NCBI GenBank assembly: GCA_900539945.1
Contig: UQDV01000005.1
Coordinates: 1 to 64,000 of the forward strand
DNA: 64,000 nucleotides
Reading direction: 5' to 3'
DNA from: an uncultured Faecalibacterium sp.
Lineage (GTDB): Bacteria > Bacillota > Clostridia > Oscillospirales > Ruminococcaceae
Positions within the stretch are counted from its first letter, which is position 1. Every line of letters starts with the position of its first letter. This document shows positions 44,798 to 53,383 of this stretch, piece by piece. The notes beneath the pieces were generated by a model. That model saw nothing but the letters and a program-made list of their open reading frames with translations. It was not told the DNA's origin and did no database searches. The translations under genes and the position numbers were made by a program.

Positions 44798-45844
44798 ATG
44801 TCTGCATTTGATAACGCAACCCTTATGATCACTGGTGGTACTGGTTCTTTTGGCTCCACCGTTCTGAAGCACTTCCTGGATTCCGACCTGAAGGAAATCC
44901 GCATCTTCTCCCGTGACGAGAAGAAGCAGGACGATATGCGCCACGAGCTTCAGGCCAAGCATCCTGACACTGCCAAGAAGGTGAAGTTCTACATCGGTGA
45001 TGTCCGCAACCCGCAGTCCATCAAGGATGCCATGCCCGGTGTTGACTACATCTTCCACGCTGCTGCTTTGAAGCAGGTTCCTTCCTGCGAGTTCTTCCCC
45101 ATGCAGGCTGTCCAGACCAACATCATCGGTACTGATAACGTCCTGCATGCCGCTATTGACGCCGGTGTTAAGCGTGTCGTTTGCCTGTCCACCGATAAGG
45201 CAGCCTACCCCATCAATGCCATGGGCATCTCCAAGGCTATGATGGAGCACGTTATCTACGCCAACGCCCGTGTGGCCGCTGAGCGGGGCGGCACGACCAT
45301 CTGCTGCACCCGTTATGGTAACGTCATGTGCAGCCGTGGTTCTGTCATTCCGCTGTTCATCGACCAAATCAAGGCAGGCAACCCCATCACTATCACCGAC
45401 CCCAACATGACCCGCTTTCTGATGAACCTGGACGAGGCTGTGGATCTGGTCTTGTTCGCTTTCCAACATGCAAATCCCGGTGATTTGTTCATCCAGAAGT
45501 CTGATGCTTCCACCATCGGCGATTTGGCAAAGGCAGTCCAGCAGTTGTTTGGTGATACCGGTACGAACATCATCGGCACTCGTCATGGTGAGAAGCTGTT
45601 CGAGACCCTGATGACCCGTGAGGAGCGTCTGCGCAGCCAGGATATGGGTCACTACTTCCGTGTTGCCGCTGACAACCGTGACCTGAACTACGACAAGTTC
45701 GTGGTCAAGGGCGAGGTACATACCATGGCGGACGAGTCCTACACCAGCCACAACACCGAGCGACTGGATGTGGAAGGCACTGTGAAGAAGATTCTGACCA
45801 CCGAATATGTCCAAAATGCACTGAAGGGCATCCCGAATGTCTAA
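44798..45844 (+). CDS. fnlA: UDP-GlcNAc 4,6-dehydratase/5-epimerase (FnlA/CapE type)
   Basis: This is a 348-residue short-chain dehydrogenase/reductase. TGGTGSFGSTVLKHFL binds NADP, and the variant active site shows KQVPSCEFFP and YPINAMGISK. FnlA/CapE catalyses the first step of UDP-N-acetyl-L-fucosamine synthesis. FnlB and FnlC homologues follow, which settles the pathway. Base composition jumps here to host-like GC and codon use, marking a mosaic boundary at about 44.8 kb. Confidence 0.9.
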   Translation: MSAFDNATLMITGGTGSFGSTVLKHFLDSDLKEIRIFSRDEKKQDDMRHELQAKHPDTAKKVKFYIGDVRNPQSIKDAMPGVDYIFHAAALKQVPSCEFFPMQAVQTNIIGTDNVLHAAIDAGVKRVVCLSTDKAAYPINAMGISKAMMEHVIYANARVAAERGGTTICCTRYGNVMCSRGSVIPLFIDQIKAGNPITITDPNMTRFLMNLDEAVDLVLFAFQHANPGDLFIQKSDASTIGDLAKAVQQLFGDTGTNIIGTRHGEKLFETLMTREERLRSQDMGHYFRVAADNRDLNYDKFVVKGEVHTMADESYTSHNTERLDVEGTVKKILTTEYVQNALKGIPNV

Positions 45845-46418
45845 AGAAAAGTTGCTGCTGGTTGGTGCCGGCGGCTTTGGGCGCATGGTGGCGGAACAGG
45901 CGATGCTCCAATATGACTGTGCCTTTGTGGACGATGGACAACCTATAGGTCCTGAGATCTGTGGCATTCCGGTGGTTGGCGGACTTGCTGATTTGCTGGA
46001 GTTGCGGAAGGTGTATGGTTTGCTGGTGGTGGGCATCGGCAATAACCGGTTTCGGGCACAGGTGTATGAGAAAGCAAAAGCACTTGACTATGGGTTCCCC
46101 AACATCATTGTTCCCAGTGCCTACATCAGTCCATACGCTAAGTTGGGATGCGGTTGTGTGGTATTGCAAAATGCCTGTGTCCAGAACGGTGCGTCCGTTG
46201 GCGACGGTGTTCTGCTGAATGCCGGAACAGAGGTCCACTGTGATGCGACGGTAGGGGACTACGCCCTGATTTACACCAACAGCGTCATTCGCACTGGTGC
46301 GACTGTGGGCAACTTTGCCCGCATCGGCAGCAACTGCACCATCTGTAATCATGCAACCGTGCCGGATGGCGCAGACATTCCGGACTGCACCGCAGTACAT
46401 TCAGAGGTGAAACAATGA
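45837..46418 (+). CDS. Sugar O/N-acetyltransferase, NeuD/PglD family
   Basis: This is a 193-residue protein. An N-terminal nucleotide-sugar-binding Rossmann part (KLLLVGAGGFGRMVAEQAML) is followed by a left-handed hexapeptide-repeat beta-helix (GCGCVVLQNACVQNGASVGD and similar turns). It overlaps fnlA by 8 nt and fnlB by 4 nt, so it belongs to the same operon. It probably acetylates an amino sugar intermediate or the UDP-sugar product; the substrate is not certain. Confidence 0.82.
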   Translation: MSKEKLLLVGAGGFGRMVAEQAMLQYDCAFVDDGQPIGPEICGIPVVGGLADLLELRKVYGLLVVGIGNNRFRAQVYEKAKALDYGFPNIIVPSAYISPYAKLGCGCVVLQNACVQNGASVGDGVLLNAGTEVHCDATVGDYALIYTNSVIRTGATVGNFARIGSNCTICNHATVPDGADIPDCTAVHSEVKQ

Positions 46419-47611
46419 ACATTCTAGTCACAGGTGCCAAGGGCATGGTGGGAACTGCCCTGTGCAACAATCTGAAAAACATCCGGGATGGGAAAAATAA
46501 GACCCGCCCGGCATTGAATATTGAAGAAATCTACGAGTACGATCTGGATTCTACCCCGACGGAGCTGGACGAGTACTGCCAGAAGGCGAACTTCGTGTTC
46601 AATCTGGCAGGGGTGAATCGTCCGGAAAATCCGGAGGATTTCATGAAGGGCAACTTCGGCTTTGCATCCGACCTGCTGAACTGCCTGAAGAAGCACAACA
46701 ACAAGGCAACCATCATGCTGTCCTCCTCCATTCAAGCCACGTTGGCAGGCCGCTTTGGCAACAGCGAGTACGGCCGCAGCAAGAAGGCTGGCGAGGAGCT
46801 GTTCTTCCAGTATGCTCAGGAGACCGGAGCAAAGGTTGCCGTCTACCGTTTCGTGAACCTGATGGGACATAGCCGCCCCAAGTACAACAGTGCCGTCAGC
46901 ACCTTCTGCTGGGCAGTTGCCAATGATGAGCCCTTCACCGTCAACGACAGCAGCACCGAGTTGGAGCTGCTGTACATCGACGATCTTGTAGAAGGAATGT
47001 TTGACCTGCTGGAAGGCAAAGAACAGCACTGTGAGTTTGACGGTGTGGAGACTGTCCTGAAAGAAGATGGCCGCTATTGTTGTGTTCCTGTGACCCACAA
47101 GGTCACGCTGGGCGAAATCGTTGACTTGCTGCAGGAGTTCAAGGCACAGCCCACTACGCTTATGATGCCGAAGATGCCGAATGGCTCCTTTGCAAAGAAG
47201 CTGTACTCCCTGTATCTGACCTATCTGCCGACGGACAGGTTCAAGTATGCCCTTAAGATGAATGTGGACAACCGCGGTTCCTTTACCGAGCTGGTTCATA
47301 CCGCCGACTGTGGACAGGTGAGCATCAACATCAGCCGTCCCGGAATCACCAAGGGGCAGCACTGGCACAACTCCAAGTGGGAGCTTTTCATTGTGGTTGC
47401 TGGTCATGGCTTGATTCAGGAACGGAACATTAACACCGGGGAAACGGTAGAGTTTGAAGTTTCCGGGGACAAGATTGAGGCTGTCCACATGATTCCCGGC
47501 TGGACTCACAATATCATCAATCTGTCGGAAACGGAGAATCTTGTGACGGTGATGACCTGTAACGAGATCTTCAACCCGAACCACCCGGACACCTTTTTTG
47601 AGCCGGTGTAA
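46415..47611 (+). CDS. fnlB: FnlB/CapF: NADPH-dependent reductase with C-terminal cupin
   Basis: This is a 398-residue bifunctional enzyme. The N-terminal SDR domain (ILVTGAKGMVGTALCNN; SEYGRSKKAGEE catalytic Y-x3-K) carries out reduction, and the C-terminal cupin (about 265-398; KGQHWHNSKWELF, WTHNIINL with metal histidines) carries out 3-epimerisation. It acts second in UDP-L-FucNAc synthesis and makes UDP-6-deoxy-L-talNAc. Length matches CapF. Confidence 0.9.
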   Translation: MNILVTGAKGMVGTALCNNLKNIRDGKNKTRPALNIEEIYEYDLDSTPTELDEYCQKANFVFNLAGVNRPENPEDFMKGNFGFASDLLNCLKKHNNKATIMLSSSIQATLAGRFGNSEYGRSKKAGEELFFQYAQETGAKVAVYRFVNLMGHSRPKYNSAVSTFCWAVANDEPFTVNDSSTELELLYIDDLVEGMFDLLEGKEQHCEFDGVETVLKEDGRYCCVPVTHKVTLGEIVDLLQEFKAQPTTLMMPKMPNGSFAKKLYSLYLTYLPTDRFKYALKMNVDNRGSFTELVHTADCGQVSINISRPGITKGQHWHNSKWELFIVVAGHGLIQERNINTGETVEFEVSGDKIEAVHMIPGWTHNIINLSETENLVTVMTCNEIFNPNHPDTFFEPV

Positions 47612-47644
47612 GAAAAGAATACAGGTTGACGTTAGGAGATTTTT

Positions 47645-48832
47645 ATGGAACACAATTTTACATGGAAAAACGATGGGCGTACCAAGGTCATGATTGGCTG
47701 TGGCACCCGTCCGGAAATCATTCGGCTGGCTGCCGTTATCAAGCGTTGCCGTGAATACTTTGACTGCTGCGTGGTCTATTACAATCAAAACTGGGACAGA
47801 AACCTTTCCACCGTTTTCTGGGAGGATTTCGAGCTGAAAAACACCTTCGGGGAGTATGGACCCGACATTCTGGTGCCCGTGGTGGGCGAGAATCTTGGCG
47901 TTACCTGCGGCAACATTATGGGCCGCAGCTATGAACTCCTCTCTGAATTGCAGCCGGAGGGCTATCTGGTGCTGGGCGATACCAACTCCTGCCTGTCCGC
48001 CATCTCTGCGAAGCGGCTGCACATCCCGCTGTTTCACATGGAGGCAGGCAACCGCTGTAAGGACGAGTGCCTGCCCGAGGAGACCAATCGCCGCATCGTG
48101 GATGTGATCTCCGACGTGAATATGTGCTATTCCGAATTCGCCCGGAAGTATCTGGCGGATACGGGTCTGCCCAAGGAGCGTACCTACCAGACAGGTTCTC
48201 CTATGGCAGAGGTGCTGCACATGAATCTGGAGAAGATTCAGAAAAGCGATGTGTTGGAGCGTCTGGGGCTGGAAAAGGATAAGTATATTCTGCTGTCCGC
48301 CCACCGTGAGGAGAACATCGATTCCGAAAAGAACTTCCTGAGCCTGTTTACTGCTATCAACGCACTGGCAGAGAAGTACGATATGCCCATCCTGTACTCC
48401 TGCCATCCCAGAAGCAAGCACCGTCTGGAAAAGAGTGGCTTTAAACTCGACCCTCGTGTCCGGGTCAATGAGCCGCTGGGCTTCAACGACTACAACAAGC
48501 TGCAAATGAATGCGCTGGCTATCGTCTCCGACTCCGGCACTCTGCCCGAGGAGAGCAGCTTCTACCTGTCCATTGGTCATCCCATCGCCGCCGTGTGCAT
48601 CCGTACCAGTACGGAACGCCCTGAGGCGCTGGAAGCCGGTGACTTCATTCTGGCGGGCATCACCACCCGGGAACTTCTCAACGCCACCGATATGGCAATC
48701 GAGATGAAGCAGAAGGGCGTTCTGGGCAAGCCCTGCCCCGACTATGTGGACGAGACCGTGTCCATGAAGGTGGTTCGCATCATTCAGGGTTATGTGAACG
48801 TGGTCAATAAGATGGTGTGGAGAAAATACTGA
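47645..48832 (+). CDS. fnlC: FnlC/CapG: UDP-sugar 2-epimerase of the UDP-L-FucNAc pathway
   Basis: This is a 395-residue WecB-fold non-hydrolysing 2-epimerase. The signatures are GCGTRPEIIRLAAVI, HMEAGNRCKDECLPEETNR (shortened here to its start, about residue 135), SAHREENID and SDSGTLPEE. As third enzyme it converts UDP-6-deoxy-L-talNAc into UDP-L-FucNAc. Together with fnlA and fnlB it makes FucNAc a predicted component of the polymer. Confidence 0.9.
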   Translation: MEHNFTWKNDGRTKVMIGCGTRPEIIRLAAVIKRCREYFDCCVVYYNQNWDRNLSTVFWEDFELKNTFGEYGPDILVPVVGENLGVTCGNIMGRSYELLSELQPEGYLVLGDTNSCLSAISAKRLHIPLFHMEAGNRCKDECLPEETNRRIVDVISDVNMCYSEFARKYLADTGLPKERTYQTGSPMAEVLHMNLEKIQKSDVLERLGLEKDKYILLSAHREENIDSEKNFLSLFTAINALAEKYDMPILYSCHPRSKHRLEKSGFKLDPRVRVNEPLGFNDYNKLQMNALAIVSDSGTLPEESSFYLSIGHPIAAVCIRTSTERPEALEAGDFILAGITTRELLNATDMAIEMKQKGVLGKPCPDYVDETVSMKVVRIIQGYVNVVNKMVWRKY

Positions 48833-48846
48833 TTATCTACACAACG

Positions 48847-48930
48847 GCCATGCACTAGCATGGCTGCACTGCTCAGATGTGCTAACCTCTCCGTGGTGAG
48901 CAGCAGGCAACGGATAATTATCCGGCTAAC
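48847..48930 (+). ncRNA. Structured RNA-like element, copy 1
   Basis: In order: hairpin GCCATGC-ACTA-GCATGGC (48847-48864); stem CTGCTC (48869-48874) with GAGCAG (48898-48903); inside it ACC-TCTCCGT-GGT (48885-48897). Next come single-stranded GCAGGCAAC (48903-48911), palindromic stem CGGATAATTATCCG (48911-48924) and GGCTAA. The same architecture recurs at 50846-50938 with compensatory stem changes. It lies between fnlC and the phosphohexomutase gene with no terminator T-run. I cannot match it to a known RNA family. Confidence 0.55.
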
Positions 48931-48977
48931 GGCACATTTTATTCGTTAATTCACTCTTTAGATGAGGAAAAACTATA

Positions 48978-50363
48978 ATGGGAAAGTATTTTGGAACCGA
49001 TGGCTTCCGTGGCGAAGCTGGAATCACGTTGACCGCTGACCACGCCTACAAGGTTGGTCGTTTTCTGGGCTGGTACTACAACGCCCTGCGCGAGCGCAAC
49101 GGCAACAACGAGCCTGCCCGCATCGTTATCGGCAAGGACACCCGCCGCAGCTCTTATATGTTCGAGTATAGTCTGGTCGCTGGTCTGACCGCTTCCGGCG
49201 CAGATGCCTACCTGCTGCACGTTACCACTACGCCGTCTGTGGCTTACATCGCCCGAGTGGACGACTTCGACTGCGGCATTATGATCTCTGCCAGCCACAA
49301 TCCCTACTACGATAACGGCATCAAGCTGATTGACTGCTATGGCGAGAAGATGCCGGAGGAAATCTTGCTGTTAGTCGAGGATTACATTGACGGAAAGCTC
49401 CATGTGTTCGATAAGGACTGGCCGGAGCTGCCTTTCGCTCACCGGGAACACATTGGCTGCACGGTGGACTATGTGTCCGGCCGCAACCGCTACATGGGCT
49501 ATCTGATCAGCCTTGGCATCTATTCCTTCAAGGGTGTCAAGGTTGGACTGGACTGCGCCAACGGCAGTTCCTGGAACATCGCTAAGTCTGTGTTTGATGC
49601 TCTGGGAGCCGATACCTACGTCATCAATGCACAGCCCAACGGTCTGAACATCAACAACAATGCTGGTTCTACCCACATTGAGGGTCTGCAGAAGTTCGTG
49701 GTAGAGAAGGGCCTGGACATCGGTTTTGCCTATGACGGCGATGCTGACCGTTGCCTGTGTGTGGATGAAAAGGGCAATGTCATCACTGGCGACCACATCC
49801 TGTACATCTATGGCTGCTATATGAAGGAACGTGGCAAACTGCTGACCAATACCGTCGTTACCACGGTCATGTCCAACTTTGGTCTGTATAAGGCTTTTGA
49901 TGAGAAGGGCATCGGCTATGCCAAGACTGCAGTGGGCGACAAGTATGTCTACGAGTATATGGCGAAAAACGGCTGCCGTATCGGCGGTGAGCAGAGTGGT
50001 CATATTATCTTCAGCAAGTACGCCAGTACGGGTGATGGTATCCTGACCAGTCTGAAAATGATGGAAGTAATGCTTGCCAAGAAAATGCCCATGAGCAAGC
50101 TGGCTGAACCTCTGAAGATTTACCCGCAGGTTCTGGAGAATGTCCGTGTGACCGACAAGAAAGCTGCACAGGATGATGAAGCAGTGCAGGCAGCAGTCAA
50201 GGCCGTAGCCGAGGCACTGGGTGATACTGGCCGTATCCTTGTCCGTGAGTCGGGCACTGAGCCGGTCGTGCGTGTGATGGTGGAAGCCCCTGACCACGAC
50301 ACCTGCCAGAAGTATGTGTCTCAGGTCGTGGAGACTATCAAGAGCAGAGGCTACGGAGTTTGA
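48978..50363 (+). CDS. Phosphoglucomutase/phosphomannomutase family enzyme
   Basis: This is a 461-residue alpha-D-phosphohexomutase. The phosphoserine loop ISASHNPYYDNGIK (about 96-109), metal loop DGDADRC (about 254-260), sugar loop GGEQSGH and phosphate loop RESGTEPVVRVM are all present. It is close in pattern to GlmM (opening YFGTDGFRGEAG), which makes glucosamine-1-phosphate for UDP-GlcNAc, the precursor of UDP-FucNAc. That would explain its place at the end of the fnl block. Host-like codon use. Confidence 0.9.
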   Translation: MGKYFGTDGFRGEAGITLTADHAYKVGRFLGWYYNALRERNGNNEPARIVIGKDTRRSSYMFEYSLVAGLTASGADAYLLHVTTTPSVAYIARVDDFDCGIMISASHNPYYDNGIKLIDCYGEKMPEEILLLVEDYIDGKLHVFDKDWPELPFAHREHIGCTVDYVSGRNRYMGYLISLGIYSFKGVKVGLDCANGSSWNIAKSVFDALGADTYVINAQPNGLNINNNAGSTHIEGLQKFVVEKGLDIGFAYDGDADRCLCVDEKGNVITGDHILYIYGCYMKERGKLLTNTVVTTVMSNFGLYKAFDEKGIGYAKTAVGDKYVYEYMAKNGCRIGGEQSGHIIFSKYASTGDGILTSLKMMEVMLAKKMPMSKLAEPLKIYPQVLENVRVTDKKAAQDDEAVQAAVKAVAEALGDTGRILVRESGTEPVVRVMVEAPDHDTCQKYVSQVVETIKSRGYGV

Positions 50364-50821
50364 GGGAGTTTGTCTACCAGATCCATTGCAGCACGAGTGC
50401 GAACCTGACAGTAGGCGAGGGTGTTATTTTAATAGTTCTTGGTTTACTGGCGTGGTTCAACCGAAGAGACAAGAAGTGGTTTCCTACTACCTATAGTGTA
50501 TTTTTGATTTTTTATATCACATTGCTGCGCCGTGCGCCGGGATATAATGAGAACATCCGTCTGCACCTGAAATTGTGGCCCAATGCTGGTGTGTGGGCGG
50601 GCAATCTGTTGAATCTGATCCTATATGTTCCGTTCGGCTGGACAGGTCAGAGATGGAAAACGGACAGAAGGAGAATAGTCGTTGCGGCTTTTCTGCTCTC
50701 GGTGTGTTGTGAAGAACTGCAGTATTTTACAGGTAGGGGCGTGGCAGATGTGAATGATGTGCTATTCAATACACTTGGAGCTGTGATAGGGATATGGATT
50801 GCAAGCAAGAATCTCTTTTGA
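50360..50821 (+). CDS. VanZ-like membrane protein
   Basis: This is a 153-residue protein starting at TTG 50360, overlapping the mutase stop. Four hydrophobic segments; the VanZ family features are NLLNLILYVPFGWTGQ and the C-terminal CCEELQYFTGRGVADVNDVL followed by NTLGAVIG. VanZ-like proteins are often found at the ends of surface polysaccharide loci. Their biochemical role is unknown apart from glycopeptide tolerance in some cases. Confidence 0.85.
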   Translation: MREFVYQIHCSTSANLTVGEGVILIVLGLLAWFNRRDKKWFPTTYSVFLIFYITLLRRAPGYNENIRLHLKLWPNAGVWAGNLLNLILYVPFGWTGQRWKTDRRRIVVAAFLLSVCCEELQYFTGRGVADVNDVLFNTLGAVIGIWIASKNLF

Positions 50822-50845
50822 AAAACTGATAAAAGTAATAATTTG

Positions 50846-50938
50846 AGCTGTGGGAAATCCCTCACAGCTTTGCCGCTCGGAACTTTGCACACCTCTACGT
50901 GGTGGGCGGCAGGCAACACAGTGGGAAGCTGTGGCTAA
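50846..50938 (+). ncRNA. Structured RNA-like element, copy 2
   Basis: Hairpin AGCTGTG (50846-50852) with CACAGCT (50863-50869); stem CCGCTC (50873-50878) with GGGCGG (50904-50909); inner CACC-TCTACGT-GGTG (50889-50904, approximate). Then GCAGGCAAC (50909-50917), stem CACAG (50917-50921) with CTGTG (50929-50933), and GGCTAA (50933-50938). Versus copy 1 the stems keep pairing through changed bases while the TCTMCGT loop and GCAGGCAAC are conserved. AGCTGTG at 50927-50933 could also pair with 50863-50869, which would allow a switch. Confidence 0.55.
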
Positions 50939-50962
50939 GATGTAAAGAAATAACGGAGAGAG

Positions 50963-51058
50963 ATGGAAGGCGAAAAAGTAGGGGCGTTGGAGAAGTTTCT
51001 CAACTACATGATTCAATGCGCTGACAGAAAGCGCATCAGGGAGATGCTGAGAGGGTAG
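50963..51058 (+). CDS. Possible 31-residue peptide
   Basis: ATG at 50963 behind GGAGAGAG encodes MEGEKVGALEKFLNYMIQCA and 11 more residues ending in a basic helix. Too short to classify. It follows RNA-like element copy 2 and may be a small protein or the 5' remnant of a larger gene. Confidence 0.35.
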   Translation: MEGEKVGALEKFLNYMIQCADRKRIREMLRG

Positions 51059-51182
51059 TTCCGATTGATTATATTGCACTTATGCGGAAAGCGTTCATTT
51101 CATATTGAGGAGCGAATGAATTTTTTCTGCTTGAAATGAGCGCAATGATAATCCCATGAAGTTCATCCTTATATGATATGTT

Positions 51183-51220
51183 CCCCTAATGCTGGATGCC
51201 TGGTATTGGGGGATTTTTAT
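51183..51220 (+). terminator. Terminator at the end of the polysaccharide locus
   Basis: CCCCTAATGC pairs (with wobble) with GGTATTGGGG, followed by ATTTTTA. The stretch 51059-51392 contains no other recognisable feature. Confidence 0.6.
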
Positions 51221-51392
51221 GCGATAGAGTTATGTACACAGGAAGTGCGATGAATTGTATCAATGAAGGATACTCACCTAATGAAAATATGTGCTTCTTC
51301 TGACCTTTTTCAGAATACAAGGATAGTACTATGGAACCCTTCACGGAGCTGAGAATATGAGAAGCTGAATTTACATAAATGGAAGTGATATC

Positions 51393-52184
51393 GTGAAAAG
51401 ACTTTTTTGGCTACTGTTTGGAATTGGAACATCTATTGCGTTGGTGGCATTCGGTCTATCAGATAATATACCGAACTATTTTTTCAATATTTTTTTGGGG
51501 TTGAGTACAAATATATTTGGCTTGATTATTACAATTTTCTTTGCACAAAAATATATTGATGAGAACGAAAGAAAAAATAGAAAAGTGTCTGAAAAGGATG
51601 AGATTATCCGGCGTGATAGAATTATGCGGCAACTTATTGAGCTTTATTTAGAAGGGTATGCAAGTATTGCAATTCCTAACAAACGGAGTGTGAGCGAAGT
51701 TCATATCAATGCGGCGGACGATGATGAATTTGCATTTGAAGATTTGGCTGGAATGTATGAGCCTTCTCTGATGATCCAGAAAAAGGGTGTTCGGCCGTCT
51801 ATTGAGATCTTTTATGAAAATGAATATAAATTGGCAAAATATGTTATGGATGTCATAGAGAATGTTGATTTTGAGTTTTATCCAGAACTTTTGAATACCT
51901 TGATGGCGTTCTATGAGACATATATAAAGTCGGACGAAAAAGATATGGTTCTTTGGCCGCTTACAATTGATAACGCAGACAACAAAAAGCTTGTAATTGC
52001 GGCGATGAGCGAGATGATTAAGGATGAAAAGCAGGATTGGCTTGCGCAAGATGCACAAGGTGCGCTCGATGGTAATGTGATGAAGTCATACGTTGCGCTA
52101 TATTCAAAGGTAAGAGCAGAAAGGAGATTGATTGCGAAATACATGCAGGAGATAAAAAATATGAAATGTGATATGCCATTATGA
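51393..52184 (+). CDS. Membrane-anchored protein of unknown function
   Basis: This is a 263-residue protein, GTG start at 51393. Two N-terminal hydrophobic helices (LFWLLFGIGTSIALVAFGL and FFNIFLGLSTNIFGLIITIFF) are followed by a charged linker (ENERKNRKVSEKDEIIRRDR) and a helical cytoplasmic domain of about 200 residues. I do not recognise it. The layout of a small membrane anchor plus soluble domain in AT-rich island DNA is common for accessory defence or stress genes, but nothing more specific can be said. Confidence 0.65.
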   Translation: MKRLFWLLFGIGTSIALVAFGLSDNIPNYFFNIFLGLSTNIFGLIITIFFAQKYIDENERKNRKVSEKDEIIRRDRIMRQLIELYLEGYASIAIPNKRSVSEVHINAADDDEFAFEDLAGMYEPSLMIQKKGVRPSIEIFYENEYKLAKYVMDVIENVDFEFYPELLNTLMAFYETYIKSDEKDMVLWPLTIDNADNKKLVIAAMSEMIKDEKQDWLAQDAQGALDGNVMKSYVALYSKVRAERRLIAKYMQEIKNMKCDMPL

Positions 52185-52372
52185 AATGGATCATAGAACT
52201 TATTCCATTGCTATGGTATACGGCTTAAGGGATTTCTATTGGGACAAGCAAAGTTCGATATCTTGTGCTCCATCTAAAAGACAGGAAAACCCGTAATGAA
52301 CAATCATTGCACATACGCCTATCGCATGAATCGGTGTGCGAGAGGCATATTCGGACTACGGAGACAAAAACA

Positions 52373-53168
52373 ATGATTATATATAATATTCTTTCAAAAA
52401 AAAGATGCGCAAAATACACTAGAAAGATTGACGGGAATCACTTGGTCGGAATGGAAGAGTATTCGAGACGGCTATGATGGAGACCGGTGGACATATGAAG
52501 ACGATTATATCGAAGATGTTCTCAAAAACAGAAATGTGATACTGCCATCATTTTATGAACTGGAATTTGTCTTTAGCCATGTTACAACAAGTGCGAATGG
52601 CTGTATCGATATAAGAAAATATGGATTGATTACACACGCCTGTCAAAATAATAAGACAGAATTGTGTGCGTTTCTTCATGAAAACGGAGTTGCGATTGAT
52701 CTGAGCAGGCGTGAACTTCAATATTTCGATAAGGTGTTTGACGTTAGTTATGATAGGTGTCCGCTTGAGTATATAGAAACTGAATATGCGGCGTGGTTAG
52801 TTGGACGTAAGCTGTATTATGACTACGGCATCTGTGGCTTTCTTTCGTACGGTAACACTGCCTACGGAGGCTATGTTCACAGACGTCCGGAGCTCCTAAT
52901 GAACATTGATAGGCTGTTAAAAACTGATTTGGCAGATAAATGGGAGGATACCCATCAGCCATATGAAGTCATAGCACATATAGGAGCAAAAATGATAGTG
53001 TGTGACGGTGATGAGTGTTGTGATGATCAAAGAAAAGAAATGGATTATCTAATGAAAGCATATTGGTGTGCATTTTCGGATGACGAAAATATCGTTCTTC
53101 TTCGGAGTGAAGTTGAAGTGCCGCCGGAAAATATATGGAAAGTTCGCCCATTTGAGGCTTGGAAGTGA
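52373..53168 (+). CDS. Unknown protein whose start is out of frame across an A8 tract
   Basis: The ATG at 52373 with GGAGA upstream begins MIIYNILSKK, then meets eight A residues (52396-52403). Beyond them the original frame ends, while the -1 frame runs open to 53168 (DAQNTLERLTGITWSEWKSI onward). With seven A the gene would be one frame of 264 residues. As given, only a weak TTG at 52428 would start the long part. Phase variation, a slippage-expressed gene or a sequence error are the options. The protein is acidic, and I recognise no family. Confidence 0.6.
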
Positions 53169-53289
53169 TGGTATTGTCATTTCATGTCCTAGTCCTCAAA
53201 AATAGCAAAAGATGTCTCAAGCACATCGCTGATTAGGCATCCCAATTTGCAGAGAAGCGGTCTGCCATGGCCTCTTAAAAAGTATAGAT

Positions 53290-53335
53290 ACACCGTGTGG
53301 ACAACTGAACCCTGGTAGTTCACACGGTGTTTTTA
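53290..53335 (+). terminator. Terminator upstream of the last island gene
   Basis: ACACCGTGTG (53290-53299) pairs with CACACGGTGT (53321-53330), followed by TTTT. Confidence 0.8.
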
Positions 53336-53383
53336 GAACAGAATATATAGTTTGTAACGTAAATAATAGGAAGGAGATGCATT

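Noticed and set aside
48847..50938. Identification of the repeated RNA-like element as a c-di-GMP, cobalamin, THF or fluoride riboswitch
   Set aside because: The conserved TCTMCGT loop and GCAGGCAAC do not fit the core sequences of those classes as I know them.
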